A program made the position numbers and the translations under genes. A model generated the notes under the pieces. It had not been told where the DNA came from and did not search any database. It saw only the letters and a program-made list of their open reading frames with translations. A stretch of DNA of 51,352 nucleotides from Sandaracinaceae bacterium (GTDB lineage Bacteria > Myxococcota_A > Polyangia > Polyangiales > Sandaracinaceae): positions 1 to 51,352 of the forward strand of contig JAIBCE010000012.1 of the NCBI GenBank assembly GCA_019694315.1, read 5' to 3'. Within the stretch, counting starts at the first letter, position 1, and the number at the start of each line of letters is the position of its first letter. Shown here piece after piece: positions 7,694-16,312 of this stretch.

Positions 7694-9053
7694 GCTCGGA
7701 CGCCTCCTCCGTGGGGCCCACAAGCGCGCGACCGAGGAGCTGCTGGGGCTCCTCGACGGTGCGCCGTGGGTGGAGGATCTGCGCGGCAAGGTCCTCGCGG
7801 GACGCCCGAGCGCCGAGGCGCCCCACGCACGCGTCGCGATCGCGTCGGGCGGCGAGACGATCGGCTTCGTGCTCGGCGCCGGAGGTGGGGAGGTCGGCCT
7901 CGAGCGCGTGGCTCGCCTCGTGGCGCACCTCGCCGAGCGCGAGCAGGAGAAGCTCGCGCTCGCGGCCGAGACGCTCGGTCGCTACAAGGAGCTCACGCTG
8001 CTCTACGACATGTCGAGCTCTCTCTCGCGCGTGCTCGACGTGGAGGAGGTCGCCGAGAAGATCGTCGCGGAAGCGCATCGCTTCCTCCGCGCGAGCGAGA
8101 CCGCGCTCTACCTCGTCGATCGTCGCGGTGAGCACCTCGTGCCGTGTGCGTCGGTGGGCCACGCGGCGCCGATCGCCCTCGACGCGAGCGGGCTCGAGGT
8201 GCAGGCCCTACGGTCCGCGCGCGCGGAGCTCGTCGAGGAGATCGCGCCCGGACTGGGCTCGGCGATCGTCGCGCCGCTGCGCTCGGGTGAGGCCGCGTTC
8301 GGCGTGCTGCGCCTCCTCGGAGAGCCGGGCTCGCCGTGGACCGCCGGTGAGCTCAAGCTCGTGACCTCGCTCGCCGAGAGCGCCGCGTCCGCGATCAGCC
8401 ACGCGATGCTGCACCGCGAGCAGCTGCGCCAGCAGGCGCTGCGCAATCAGATCGAGCGCTTCGTGTCGCCGGCCCTGCTCGAGTCGGCGCTCGAGGACCT
8501 CGGCGAGCAGGCGCGCCGACGACCGATGAGTGTCGTCTACTTCGACGTGAGCGGGCTCTCGCGCTCGATGGATGCGCGCGCGGCCGCCGAGCAGGTGCTC
8601 GAGGCGATGCTCGTCGCGACCTCCACCGCGATCGACGTGCTGCTCGCGCACGGCGCGACCGTCGGCACGGCGCAGGGCGAGATGGTGGTGGGGCTCCTCG
8701 GCGACTCGCCCACCTCGGAGCCCACCGAGAAGCAGAGCGCGGGCGCGCGTGCCCTCGCGGCCGCGATCGCCCTCGTGCAGAGGCTCGATCGTCGCTTCGG
8801 CGGACCGCTGGCGCGCTGTCCGGGCATCGGCATCGCGCGGATCGCGGCGGGCGCGGGCGCAGGGCCCGAGGCGTTCTTCGAGGGCGTCGGCGTCGCGGCA
8901 TCCTTGCAGTCGCAGTCGGAGGGACGAATCCTCGTCGAGGCCGACGTGGTGTCCGAGCCCGCGTCGGGCGAGCCTTCGCGCCCGGAGCTGATCCGTGGCG
9001 CCCCCATCGAGACGGCGCGCGGCTCCGTCGAAGCATTCGAGGTGCGTCCGTGA
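7680..9053 (+). CDS. GAF-domain protein with degenerate adenylate/guanylate cyclase-like domain
   Basis: A 457-aa cytosolic protein. An N-terminal helical part is followed by a GAF domain (about 105-255; LYDMSSSLSRVLDVEEVAEKI is the usual entry helix), then a class III nucleotidyl cyclase-like domain (about 275-450). The first metal Asp seems kept (VVYFDVSGLS), but the usual GDA element reads GEM, and the usual Asn of the late motif is absent. Cyclase activity is therefore doubtful; it may be a regulatory relic or bind nucleotides without catalysis. It overlaps the kinase gene by 14 bases and the next regulator by 4 (GTGA), so the three are co-translated. It probably relays or tunes the kinase output. 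Confidence 0.82.
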   Translation: MARPELGRLLRGAHKRATEELLGLLDGAPWVEDLRGKVLAGRPSAEAPHARVAIASGGETIGFVLGAGGGEVGLERVARLVAHLAEREQEKLALAAETLGRYKELTLLYDMSSSLSRVLDVEEVAEKIVAEAHRFLRASETALYLVDRRGEHLVPCASVGHAAPIALDASGLEVQALRSARAELVEEIAPGLGSAIVAPLRSGEAAFGVLRLLGEPGSPWTAGELKLVTSLAESAASAISHAMLHREQLRQQALRNQIERFVSPALLESALEDLGEQARRRPMSVVYFDVSGLSRSMDARAAAEQVLEAMLVATSTAIDVLLAHGATVGTAQGEMVVGLLGDSPTSEPTEKQSAGARALAAAIALVQRLDRRFGGPLARCPGIGIARIAAGAGAGPEAFFEGVGVAASLQSQSEGRILVEADVVSEPASGEPSRPELIRGAPIETARGSVEAFEVRP

Positions 9054-9439
9054 GCAAGAGAGTCCTCATCGTCGACGACGAGTCACACATCCGCCTGCTG
9101 CTCGAGCAGACGCTCGATCCGCTGCTCGACTCCGAGGTGGAGATCTCCACCGCGGACAACGGCGGCGCGGCGCTCGAGGCCATCCGACGCGACCGACCGC
9201 ATCTCGTGCTGCTCGACGTCATGATGCCCGTCATGAACGGCTTCGACGTGTGCAAGGCGGTCAAGAGCGACCCCGCGCTCGTTGGCACCTTCGTCATGAT
9301 GCTCACCGCCAAGGGCCAGGAGCTCGATCGCGCGACTGGCGCCGAGGTGGGCGCGGACCTCTACATGACCAAGCCGTTCGATCCGGACGACGTCCTCGCA
9401 CGAGCCGCACGTGTGCTCGGAATCGAGCTCGATGGATGA
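9050..9439 (+). CDS. CheY-like single-domain response regulator
   Basis: A 129-aa receiver domain with no output domain. Acidic pocket Asp9-Asp10, phospho-acceptor Asp56 (LLDVMMPV), conserved Thr in MLTAKG and Lys near 108 (YMTKPF) are all present, so it should be phosphorylatable. GTG start at 9050 overlaps the preceding stop (GTGA). The stop overlaps the ATG of the kinase gene downstream (ATGA, 9436-9439). It is the obvious candidate to receive phosphate from the upstream hybrid kinase and to pass it on by protein contact, perhaps to the Ser/Thr kinase. Confidence 0.92.
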   Translation: MSKRVLIVDDESHIRLLLEQTLDPLLDSEVEISTADNGGAALEAIRRDRPHLVLLDVMMPVMNGFDVCKAVKSDPALVGTFVMMLTAKGQELDRATGAEVGADLYMTKPFDPDDVLARAARVLGIELDG

Positions 9440-12027
9440 GCTCTGCGGGCGATCGCAAGAACCTGCCACGCTCGGAGCTCGACGTGCTCCTGGGCGAGCA
9501 CGGCGTCGAAGGAGAGCTCGCGGAGCGGCTCCGCGCGCTGCTCTCGCCCGAGGAGCCCGCGGAGCGATCGAGCCTGCGAGAGCGGGCGAGCGGCGGCCTG
9601 CCACCGACCCGCGACGGGCGCGCGATCGCGCACGAGCTCGCGGCCGCGACGAAGAAGGGCGCGCTGCACATCGGCGAGCAGGTCACGCAGCCTGCGCGAC
9701 GCGCAGCCCGCGAGGAGACAGACGAGGACTCGCTCGCCGACGGAACGCCCACCGCGCCGGCCCCGATCGTCCGTGAGCCGCTGCGCATCACCACGGGCAA
9801 CGAGACCCTCGTCCCCGTGCACCTCATCGCCGAGGGCGGCATGGGCGAGGTCCACCGCGCGCGCGATGGCGCGCTCGGGCGCGATCTCGCGATGAAGATC
9901 CTCCACGAGCACCTCGCGGGTACCAAGCGCATGCGCGAGCGCTTCCTCGACGAGGCGCAGATCACCGCGCAGCTCTCGCACCCGAGCATCCCGCCGGTGC
10001 ATGCCCTCGGCACGCTCCCCGATGGTCGTCCGTACTTCACGATGAAGGAGGTCCACGGGCGCACGCTCGCCGACCTCGTGGCCGAGGGCTCGCTCTCCGA
10101 GCAGCGTCGCCTCGAGATCTTCCAGCGCGTGTGCGAGGCCGTGTCCTACGCGCACGCCCGCGGCGTGATCCACTGCGATCTCAAGCCGCTCAACGTGATG
10201 GTCGGTGCCTTCGGCGAGGTGCTGGTGATGGACTGGGGCGTGGCGCGCCTGGTCTCGCCCACGCGCCAGAGCGCGACGCCAGAGCCGCCCGTCTCCACCA
10301 CGGCGAGCGGCACGGTGACCGCCTGGGACGTGGCCGGTACCCCCGCGTACATGCCCCCGGAGCAGGCCCTCGGCGAGGCCGATCGCATCGGTCCTGCGTG
10401 CGACGTGTACGCGCTCGGCGTGATGCTCTTCGAGGTGCTCGCGGGGGAGCGGCCCTACCAGGGCGGCGTCCCGCAGCTCCTCTTCCTCGCGTCGCAGGGT
10501 CAGGTCCCGCCGCTGCCTCGACGCGAGGGCAGCGCGGTCGACGAGGCCCTCGATCGGATCGTCGCCACGGCGATGCGGCCCGATCCGGCCGCGCGCCATG
10601 CCGACGCGGGCGTGCTCGCCGAGGAGGTGGCGCGCTGGCGCGAGGGCGCGATGCGGCGCGAGAAGGCGCTCTCCATCGTGGCCGCTGCGACGCGATCGCT
10701 CGCGGAGGTGCAGCCGATGCGCGCGCAGGCACGAAGCCTCGCGCGCGACGCGAGGGCGCTCCTCGGTCAGCTGCCGATCGACGCGGAGCCCGAGGAGCGT
10801 CGCGAGGCGTGGCGACTCTCGGACATCGCGCGCGCCCTCGACCACGAGGCCGAGCTGAAGCTCACCGAGATCGAGCACGAGCTCGAGGCTGCGCTGGTCC
10901 ACGCGCCGGGCCTCGCGGAGCCGCGCACGCTCTTGGCCGATCTGGCGCTCGAGCGACACCGCGACGCGGAGCGTCGACGTGCGTGGGACGAGGCCGCTCG
11001 TCACGAGGTGGCCCTTCGCGCCCACGACGTCGGGGCCCACGCGCGCTACCTCGAGGGCAAGGGGCGCCTCACGCTCGCGAGCGCGATCCCCGCGATCGCC
11101 GAGCTGTTTCGCTACGAGCAGCGCGATCGGAGGCTCGTGCTCGAGCCGTTCTCGATGCTCGGTCCCACGCCTCTGGTCGAGCTCGAGCTGCCGATCGGCA
11201 GCTACGCGATCGAGCTGCACACGGACGGTCGTCCGAGCGTGCGCGTCCCCTTCGTGATCGAGCGCGAGCGACACACCCGCTTCGCGCGGCCGGGCGCGAC
11301 GGAGCCCACGCCGCTCGTCGTGCCCGAGGCGAGCGAGCTCGAGACCGACGAGCGCTACGTGCCCTCGGGCTGGCTCACGCTCGGCGATCCCGACGCGACC
11401 GACGCGCCGATCTGGGTGGAGGCCTTCGTCATGCAGGCCTTCCCCGTCTCGAGCCGCGAGGTCGCGAGCTTCCTCGCCGCGCCCGCCGGCGCACCGTTCC
11501 GCCGCGCAGCCCTGCGCGACGGGCTCGGTCTCCTCCGCGCAGACTGGCCCGCCGTGGGCCTCTCGTGGGAGGGCGCGCAGGCCTACGCGCGCTGGCTCTC
11601 CGATCGCACGGGCAAGCCCTGGCGGCTTCCCTACGAGGTGGAGTGGGAGCGTGCCGCGCGCGGCGCCGATGGCCGCGCCTTCCCGTGGGGCGACGAGCCC
11701 GAGGCCACGTTCGCTCACCTCCGCGCCGACGGACGCACGCCCGCGCGGCCGGCAGCGAGCCGCTCGCACCCGTACGACATCTCGCCCTTCGGTGTGCGCG
11801 GCATGGGCGGCAACGTGCGCGACTGGTGCGCCGACGCGTCGGTCTCCACGAGCCGCGCCGACGACGTGCGCGCGATCACACCGAGCGCCTCGTTCGCCCG
11901 GCGCGTCGTGCGCGGTGGCTCCTATCGCCTGCCGCTCGACGCGGCTCGCACCACGGCGCGCGCGTCCCTGCCTGCCGTGCAGGGCTTCGTGGACGTGGGC
12001 CTCCGACTCGTTCGCTCCCTGCGATGA
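9436..12027 (+). CDS. Ser/Thr protein kinase with C-terminal FGE-sulfatase-like domain
   Basis: An 863-aa Pkn2-type kinase. After a basic N-terminal region (1-110), the kinase domain (about 125-400) has the Gly loop EGGMGEVHRA, catalytic Lys in AMKIL, catalytic Asp248 in HCDLKPLNVM (HCD, not HRD), and metal Asp266 in DWG (not DFG). The P+1 region is AGTPAYMPPEQ. HRD/DFG variants of this kind occur in the FGE-linked kinase group. A helical middle part (about 405-560) precedes a PEGA-like strand region and a C-terminal SUMF/FGE-like fold (about 635-863; WEGAQAYARWLSDRTGK, RGGSY). The catalytic cysteines of true formylglycine-generating enzymes are not seen after RGGSY, so this part is probably a binding module. 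No membrane helix is evident. Its ATG overlaps the regulator stop. Confidence 0.9.
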   Translation: MSSAGDRKNLPRSELDVLLGEHGVEGELAERLRALLSPEEPAERSSLRERASGGLPPTRDGRAIAHELAAATKKGALHIGEQVTQPARRAAREETDEDSLADGTPTAPAPIVREPLRITTGNETLVPVHLIAEGGMGEVHRARDGALGRDLAMKILHEHLAGTKRMRERFLDEAQITAQLSHPSIPPVHALGTLPDGRPYFTMKEVHGRTLADLVAEGSLSEQRRLEIFQRVCEAVSYAHARGVIHCDLKPLNVMVGAFGEVLVMDWGVARLVSPTRQSATPEPPVSTTASGTVTAWDVAGTPAYMPPEQALGEADRIGPACDVYALGVMLFEVLAGERPYQGGVPQLLFLASQGQVPPLPRREGSAVDEALDRIVATAMRPDPAARHADAGVLAEEVARWREGAMRREKALSIVAAATRSLAEVQPMRAQARSLARDARALLGQLPIDAEPEERREAWRLSDIARALDHEAELKLTEIEHELEAALVHAPGLAEPRTLLADLALERHRDAERRRAWDEAARHEVALRAHDVGAHARYLEGKGRLTLASAIPAIAELFRYEQRDRRLVLEPFSMLGPTPLVELELPIGSYAIELHTDGRPSVRVPFVIERERHTRFARPGATEPTPLVVPEASELETDERYVPSGWLTLGDPDATDAPIWVEAFVMQAFPVSSREVASFLAAPAGAPFRRAALRDGLGLLRADWPAVGLSWEGAQAYARWLSDRTGKPWRLPYEVEWERAARGADGRAFPWGDEPEATFAHLRADGRTPARPAASRSHPYDISPFGVRGMGGNVRDWCADASVSTSRADDVRAITPSASFARRVVRGGSYRLPLDAARTTARASLPAVQGFVDVGLRLVRSLR

Positions 12028-12093
12028 CCCAGGCGCCCTCGTATCACGAGGTATCGCGAATTGTCCCGGGAATCGCCCTCTTCGGCGGGTCGA

Positions 12094-12122
12094 TTGACCA
12101 GAACACTATCGGCTGATAGGGC
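12094..12122 (+). promoter_or_regulatory. Possible promoter of the P450 gene
   Basis: TTGACC (12094-12099) is followed after 17 bases by TAGGGC (12117-12122). The -35 match is good and the -10 match poor. A purine-rich ribosome site (GGACCGGAGG) lies just before the ATG at 12139. Confidence 0.3.
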
Positions 12123-12138
12123 TGGGACCGGAGGCTCC

Positions 12139-13452
12139 ATGCAGCCAACGCTCCCCCCGGGCCCACGCTGGCCGGCCCTCGTGCAGACGGTGCAGTACGC
12201 GACCCACACCCGTGAGCACCTGCTCGGCCTGCACGCGCGCTACGGCGACTTCTTCACGATCCACGCGCTCAACGGTCCCGTGGCGCTCGCGTGTACGCCC
12301 GCGCTCGCGAAGGAGGTCTTCACGGCCGACGCCGAGCACTACAGCGCGTTCGCGGTGCAGGCGACGCGCTCGGTCCTCGGCAGCCGCTCGGTCCTCGTCA
12401 CGCACGGCGCGGAGCACAAGCGACAGCGAAAGCTGATCGTCCCGCCCTTCCACGGTGCGCGCATGCGCGCTTACGGCGAGGCGATGCTGGACGCAGCGCG
12501 CGAGCGCACGGCGCGCTGGACGCCCGGCATGGAGTTCCGCATCCACGACGAGGCGATGGCGATGTCGTTCGACGTGATCCTGCGGACCGTCTTCGGCGCG
12601 AGCGAGGGCCAGGACGCGGCGGAGGCACGCGAGACCATCCAGCGCCTGCTCGACGCCTTCGATCCGATCCTCCTCTTCACGCCGCGCACCCATCATCCGC
12701 TCGTGCCCGCGTGGCGCCGCTTCCTCCGCGCGCGGCAGGCCTTCGACGAATTCGTGGTGCGCTGCCTGGCGCGCCGCCGCGCCAGCGAAGGAGGCACCGA
12801 CATCGCCTCGATGCTCCTCGCCGCGCGCACCGAGGAGGGCGCCGCGCTCGACGACGCCGAGATCGGAGATCACCTGCTCGCGCTCCTCGTCGCAGGCCAG
12901 GAGACCACCGCGATCGCGCTCTCGTGGATGATCTACCTCGTCTTCCGCCACCCCGACGTCCTCTCGAAGGTGCGCGCGGAGCTCGACGCGGCCCGCGACG
13001 CCGAGCCCGACGCGATCGCGAAGCTCCCCTATCTCTCGGCGATCTGGGACGAGACGCTGCGCCTCGAGCCCGTGCTCGCCGACGTGATCCGCACCGTCGC
13101 CTCGCCCCTCGAGATCGGCGGCCATCTCCTTCCGGTCGGCTCGAACGTGGGCGTCGCGATCGACGTGATCCACCGCGATCCCACGCTCTACCCGGAGCCC
13201 GAGCGCTTCCGGCCCGAGCGCTTCCTCGAGCGACGGATGAACGCGTTCGAGCACCTGCCGTTCGGCGGCGGTCACCGCCGCTGCATCGGCGCAGCGTTCG
13301 CGGAGTACGAGGGCAAGCTCGTCTTCGCGAGCCTCGCGTCGCGCTTCGACTTCGAGCTCCGGAGCGTGGAGCACCGCGCGCGGCGCAACGTCACGCTCGC
13401 CCCGGCGCACGGCGTGCGTGTGGTGGTGCGCCCACGCGCGAGCGCCTCCTGA
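12139..13452 (+). CDS. Cytochrome P450 monooxygenase
   Basis: A 437-aa soluble P450, predicted to insert oxygen into an organic substrate using electrons from a redox partner encoded elsewhere. The heme-binding loop FGGGHRRCIGAAFAEYE places the thiolate ligand near Cys382. The I-helix oxygen-activation motif is AGQETT, and the K-helix ExxR is in DETLRLEP. The start ATG 12139 (MQPTLPPGP) is preferred because it begins with the typical proline-rich P450 entry and has a ribosome site; the frame is open further upstream. No ferredoxin or reductase is adjacent. The gene converges on the TetR-hydrolase unit with stop codons directly abutting (TGATCA, 13450-13455). Its overall look is nearer to CYP102/CYP4-like bacterial enzymes than to polyketide tailoring P450s, but the substrate is unknown. 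Confidence 0.93.
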   Translation: MQPTLPPGPRWPALVQTVQYATHTREHLLGLHARYGDFFTIHALNGPVALACTPALAKEVFTADAEHYSAFAVQATRSVLGSRSVLVTHGAEHKRQRKLIVPPFHGARMRAYGEAMLDAARERTARWTPGMEFRIHDEAMAMSFDVILRTVFGASEGQDAAEARETIQRLLDAFDPILLFTPRTHHPLVPAWRRFLRARQAFDEFVVRCLARRRASEGGTDIASMLLAARTEEGAALDDAEIGDHLLALLVAGQETTAIALSWMIYLVFRHPDVLSKVRAELDAARDAEPDAIAKLPYLSAIWDETLRLEPVLADVIRTVASPLEIGGHLLPVGSNVGVAIDVIHRDPTLYPEPERFRPERFLERRMNAFEHLPFGGGHRRCIGAAFAEYEGKLVFASLASRFDFELRSVEHRARRNVTLAPAHGVRVVVRPRASAS

Positions 13453-14259
13453 TCAGGGCGTGATCCCGGCGCGCACGAGGCCCTCGCGCGCGAGCGCGCT
13501 GAGGTCCTTCTCCTCGGGGTGGAAGCCGGGGCGGAAGTAGTCCGCCATGCTGCGCGCGAGGATCGGCGCCATCGCGCGGAGGTTGCGACCGAAGCGCCGA
13601 CGCGGACGGGTGCGCCCGTCCTTGCTCGCCTCGCCGAGCATCGCGAACGCCCGCGCCCAGAAGAGGCCCAGCACGCCGGTGCCGATCGCGAAGCCGAGCG
13701 CGCGCGTCGAGAGGCGTGGATCGACCTTGGCCAGCACGTCCCACGCGACCGCGCGGTGCTCGATCTCCTCCACGGCGTGCCAGTAGAGCAGCGGTCGCAC
13801 CGCCGGGTGCGCGCCGTCGAGCACGGGCGTGGTGAGCGCGATCACCGCGAGCGTCGAGGTCATGTGCTCGAGCGCGACCGTGGTCGCCAGGCGCAGGTGC
13901 GGTGGCGTGGCCTTCTCGATGCGGTCGTAGGCGAGCGCCCGATAGAACGCGAGGAAGCGCTCCACCGGATGGCCGCGCGACGCGAGGAGCTTGTTCCAGC
14001 GCTCGTGCTCGTGGCCGTGGCGACCCTCCTGACCGATGAAGCCGCGCACGCGCGCCGCGAGCTCGGGATCGTCCTCGAAGACCCGCGCGTAGTGCTTCAC
14101 GGAGCGGATGAAGAAGCGCTCGCCCTCCGGGAACACCAGGCTCAGCGCGTCCACGACGCGCGTCGCGACGGGATCGTCGTCGAGCCACGCCTCGGGAGCG
14201 TCGTTGAAGTCGAAGCGCGGCGCGCGCACGGGGATCCGTCTCGACTCGATCTCGGTCAT
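13453..14259 (-). CDS. Metal-dependent hydrolase (COG3687-like, PF10118 family)
   Basis: A 268-aa predicted membrane-associated metal-binding protein. Candidate metal ligands lie in helices: FIGQEGRHGHEHERWN, ALEHMTS, and WHAVEEIEHRAVAWD, a pattern of paired Glu and His like a di-iron or zinc helical bundle. A hydrophobic helix (AIGTGVLGLFWARAFAML) lies near residue 190. Homologues are annotated as predicted metal-dependent hydrolases, but no reaction has been firmly assigned. It lies 66 bases downstream of the TetR gene on the same strand, so it is likely the regulator's main target. It converges with the P450 gene. Confidence 0.8.
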   Translation of the reverse strand: MTEIESRRIPVRAPRFDFNDAPEAWLDDDPVATRVVDALSLVFPEGERFFIRSVKHYARVFEDDPELAARVRGFIGQEGRHGHEHERWNKLLASRGHPVERFLAFYRALAYDRIEKATPPHLRLATTVALEHMTSTLAVIALTTPVLDGAHPAVRPLLYWHAVEEIEHRAVAWDVLAKVDPRLSTRALGFAIGTGVLGLFWARAFAMLGEASKDGRTRPRRRFGRNLRAMAPILARSMADYFRPGFHPEEKDLSALAREGLVRAGITP

Positions 14260-14325
14260 GGGGGGCCTCCGTCGTCGGGATGGGTCGCGATCTCTCGGGA
14301 TCGTCTCGGCAGGGCGATCGGGCGA

Positions 14326-15030
14326 TCACGCGCGGCGGGCGCGTGTCGGCTTCGGAGACTCGGCCTCGCGCGGCGCGAGCATCGCGAGCAGCTCGCGCTC
14401 CACGCCCGAGGCGTCGTAGGGCGCGCCGAGCTGCGCGGCGGCCTGCACGCCGAGCACGAGCGCGAGCAGCATCTCGGCGATGGCGTCGGGGTCGCGCGCC
14501 GGATCGACCGAGCCGCTCTTCATGCTCCGCGACACCGCGTCGGCGATGCGGCCCTTGGCCACGAGCAGCATCGCGAGGAAGCGGACGCGCAGCTCCGACG
14601 AGCGCACCGAGGCCTCGAGCACCTGCGAGAAGCGCACCTCGCGCGTGAGCGGCAGCGCGCCCGCCGAGAGGGCCGCCACGAACGAGCGCACGATCGCGCC
14701 GAGATCCTGGTCGGGCCGCACGATGCGCTCGAGCAGCTCGGTGAGCGCGAGCTCGACCACGGCCGCGACCAGATCCTCGCGGCTCTTGAAGTGCACGTAG
14801 AACGCGCCGCGCGTCTTGCCCGCCTCCTCGCAGATCGCGTCGAGGCTCGGCACGTCGAGGCCGTCGCGCAGGAACAGGCGCGCCGCCGCCGCCACGAGCG
14901 CGGCGCGCGTCTCGTCGGGGGCGCGCGGTCGCGGGCTCGCCTTGGCACGGCTCGCGCGGACGCTCGCCTTGCTGGAGCTGCTGCCGGGCGTGGCGCGAGG
15001 ACGAGGGCTCGGGGAACGTCGGACGGACAT
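14326..15030 (-). CDS. TetR-family transcriptional repressor
   Basis: A 234-aa regulator with an N-terminal TetR helix-turn-helix (about residues 41-87, LVAAAARLFLRDGLDVPSLDAICEEAGKTRGAFYVHFKSREDLVAAV). A C-terminal ligand-binding helical domain follows. The first 38 residues are Ser/Arg/Pro-rich and probably disordered. If the ATG at 15030 is right, the start codon lies inside the first of two palindromic operators (15027-15044 and 15061-15078), which implies autoregulation by blocking initiation, and a short or absent leader. It forms an operon with the metal-dependent hydrolase downstream. Inducer unknown. Confidence 0.9.
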   Translation of the reverse strand: MSVRRSPSPRPRATPGSSSSKASVRASRAKASPRPRAPDETRAALVAAAARLFLRDGLDVPSLDAICEEAGKTRGAFYVHFKSREDLVAAVVELALTELLERIVRPDQDLGAIVRSFVAALSAGALPLTREVRFSQVLEASVRSSELRVRFLAMLLVAKGRIADAVSRSMKSGSVDPARDPDAIAEMLLALVLGVQAAAQLGAPYDASGVERELLAMLAPREAESPKPTRARRA

Positions 15031-15078
15031 ACGAGACCGTATGTAACACGTCCGTGCGCTACATACGAGCCCGTATCT
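15027..15078. promoter_or_regulatory. Two TetR-type operators upstream of the tetR-hydrolase operon
   Basis: ACATACGAGACCGTATGT at 15027-15044 and ACATACGAGCCCGTATCT at 15061-15078 share the inverted arms ACATACG / CGTATNT. Their starts are 34 bp apart, about three helical turns, so two dimers could sit on the same DNA face. The first site overlaps the TetR start codon. Confidence 0.75.
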
Positions 15079-15115
15079 TCGCGGCGCGCCGGCTGGGCGC
15101 GCTCTCGGTGCTGCC

Positions 15116-16312
15116 TCAGGCGTAGGCGACGAGCACGAACGCGACGGCGGTGCCGAAGGCGAACGTGGGGATCGCCCACGTCATCACGCGGAAGAGCTCC
15201 TCCTCCACGAACGGCCCGAAGCGCTTGCGGAGCACGCGGTAGCGGAAGACCGCGAGGTTCACGAGCAGCGCCGTCGCGAGCGTCAGGTAGTTGAGCGAGA
15301 AGAGGCGCGCCACGGTGTTGTCGCCGTGGGCGAGCGTGGCGAGCTCCGAGCTCACGGTGAAGTTGAGGGCGATCACCGCGAAGAGTCCGCCCACGATCAC
15401 GTTCGCGAGCTCGAAGGCCTCGATCTTGAACTCGCCCTCCTCGAGCTTGTTCAGCCAGATCGCGAGCAGCGGGATGATGAGCGAGGCGAAGAGCGGGATG
15501 AAGATCGGCGCCGCGGTCTCGGCCGCCTGACGCTCCACCGACACGGTCGCGTGCACGGCGTCGTGGCTCTGCCCGTGCCAGCCGCGCACGACGTGGTGCG
15601 AGAGGTCGATCGCGCGCGCGTGCCAGCCGTCGGCCTCGAGCTCGGGCGCGAGGCGTGTGTAGTCGAGGTCGGCCTGACGGAACACGAGCGACACGAGCTC
15701 GTGCGGCGCACGGTCGGCCACGATCTCCACCGCGAGCCCCTGTCGATCGAAGGGGAAGCGCTCCACGTCGAAGCTCGCGTGGAAGCGTGCCGTCACGCGC
15801 TCGAGCAGCTCCACCTGTCCCTCGGGCCCGATGCGCAGGCCCCGCGTCCGATACGCGGCCTCGCCGTCCATGTTTGCGAGGCGCAGGTGTGGCTCCCACA
15901 TGCGCGCGAGCTGGGCCTCGGCCTCCTCACCCTCGAACGCGAGCCAGCCCGTGGGGTGGGTCGCGGGCGGATACGACAGGCTGCGATCGATCCACGTGAC
16001 GCGCGCATCGAGCGTCGCGTCGAACGCATCCTCGTTCTCGTCCACCCCGCGAAGCTCCACCACCGCCACGCCCACGTGGACCTCGAGCGGCAGCCCCAGC
16101 GCGTCTGGTACGTGGAGCGCATCGGGCACGTGCTGCACGTCGGGCTCGGCGACCGTGGGCTCGCTCGCCTCTCTCGGCGTGGGCTCGAGCGAGGGCTCCT
16201 CGACGCGCTCTGTGCCCTCGAGCTCGGTGGGCGGCGCCGCGTCTTGGGCCCGAGCGGGCGCGGCGAGGGCGAGCGCGAGGAGCGCGGCGAGCGCGAGCAG
16301 GCGCGCGCTCAC
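15116..16312 (-). CDS. Pentameric ligand-gated ion channel (Cys-loop receptor homologue)
   Basis: A 398-aa membrane protein. It has a signal peptide (1-23), an acidic low-complexity linker (24-70), and an extracellular ligand-binding domain (about 72-262) with the signature FPFDRQ at 186-191 that marks the Cys-loop position. As in other prokaryotic members, the two loop cysteines are absent. Four membrane helices follow: about 268-287, 298-322 (pore-lining, ending ALNFTVSSEL), 337-358 and 377-397, with a short M3-M4 loop. It should form a homopentameric, ligand-opened ion pore. The GTG start at 16312 overlaps the stop of the Cache-HAMP gene (GTGA, 16309-16312), so the channel is translated together with that sensor. 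Ion selectivity cannot be read reliably from the pore helix. Confidence 0.88.
   Translation of the reverse strand: MSARLLALAALLALALAAPARAQDAAPPTELEGTERVEEPSLEPTPREASEPTVAEPDVQHVPDALHVPDALGLPLEVHVGVAVVELRGVDENEDAFDATLDARVTWIDRSLSYPPATHPTGWLAFEGEEAEAQLARMWEPHLRLANMDGEAAYRTRGLRIGPEGQVELLERVTARFHASFDVERFPFDRQGLAVEIVADRAPHELVSLVFRQADLDYTRLAPELEADGWHARAIDLSHHVVRGWHGQSHDAVHATVSVERQAAETAAPIFIPLFASLIIPLLAIWLNKLEEGEFKIEAFELANVIVGGLFAVIALNFTVSSELATLAHGDNTVARLFSLNYLTLATALLVNLAVFRYRVLRKRFGPFVEEELFRVMTWAIPTFAFGTAVAFVLVAYA

Noticed and set aside
3803..7789. A minus-strand open frame of over 1300 codons antisense to the hybrid kinase
   Set aside because: It is His/Arg/Glu/Ala-rich with no domain signature and mirrors the strong third-position GC bias of the plus-strand genes; the plus-strand kinase motifs are unmistakable.
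13519..15294. Long plus-strand open frame across the hydrolase and TetR genes
   Set aside because: It has no recognisable motif and runs through the twin TetR operators; the minus-strand genes have clear families.
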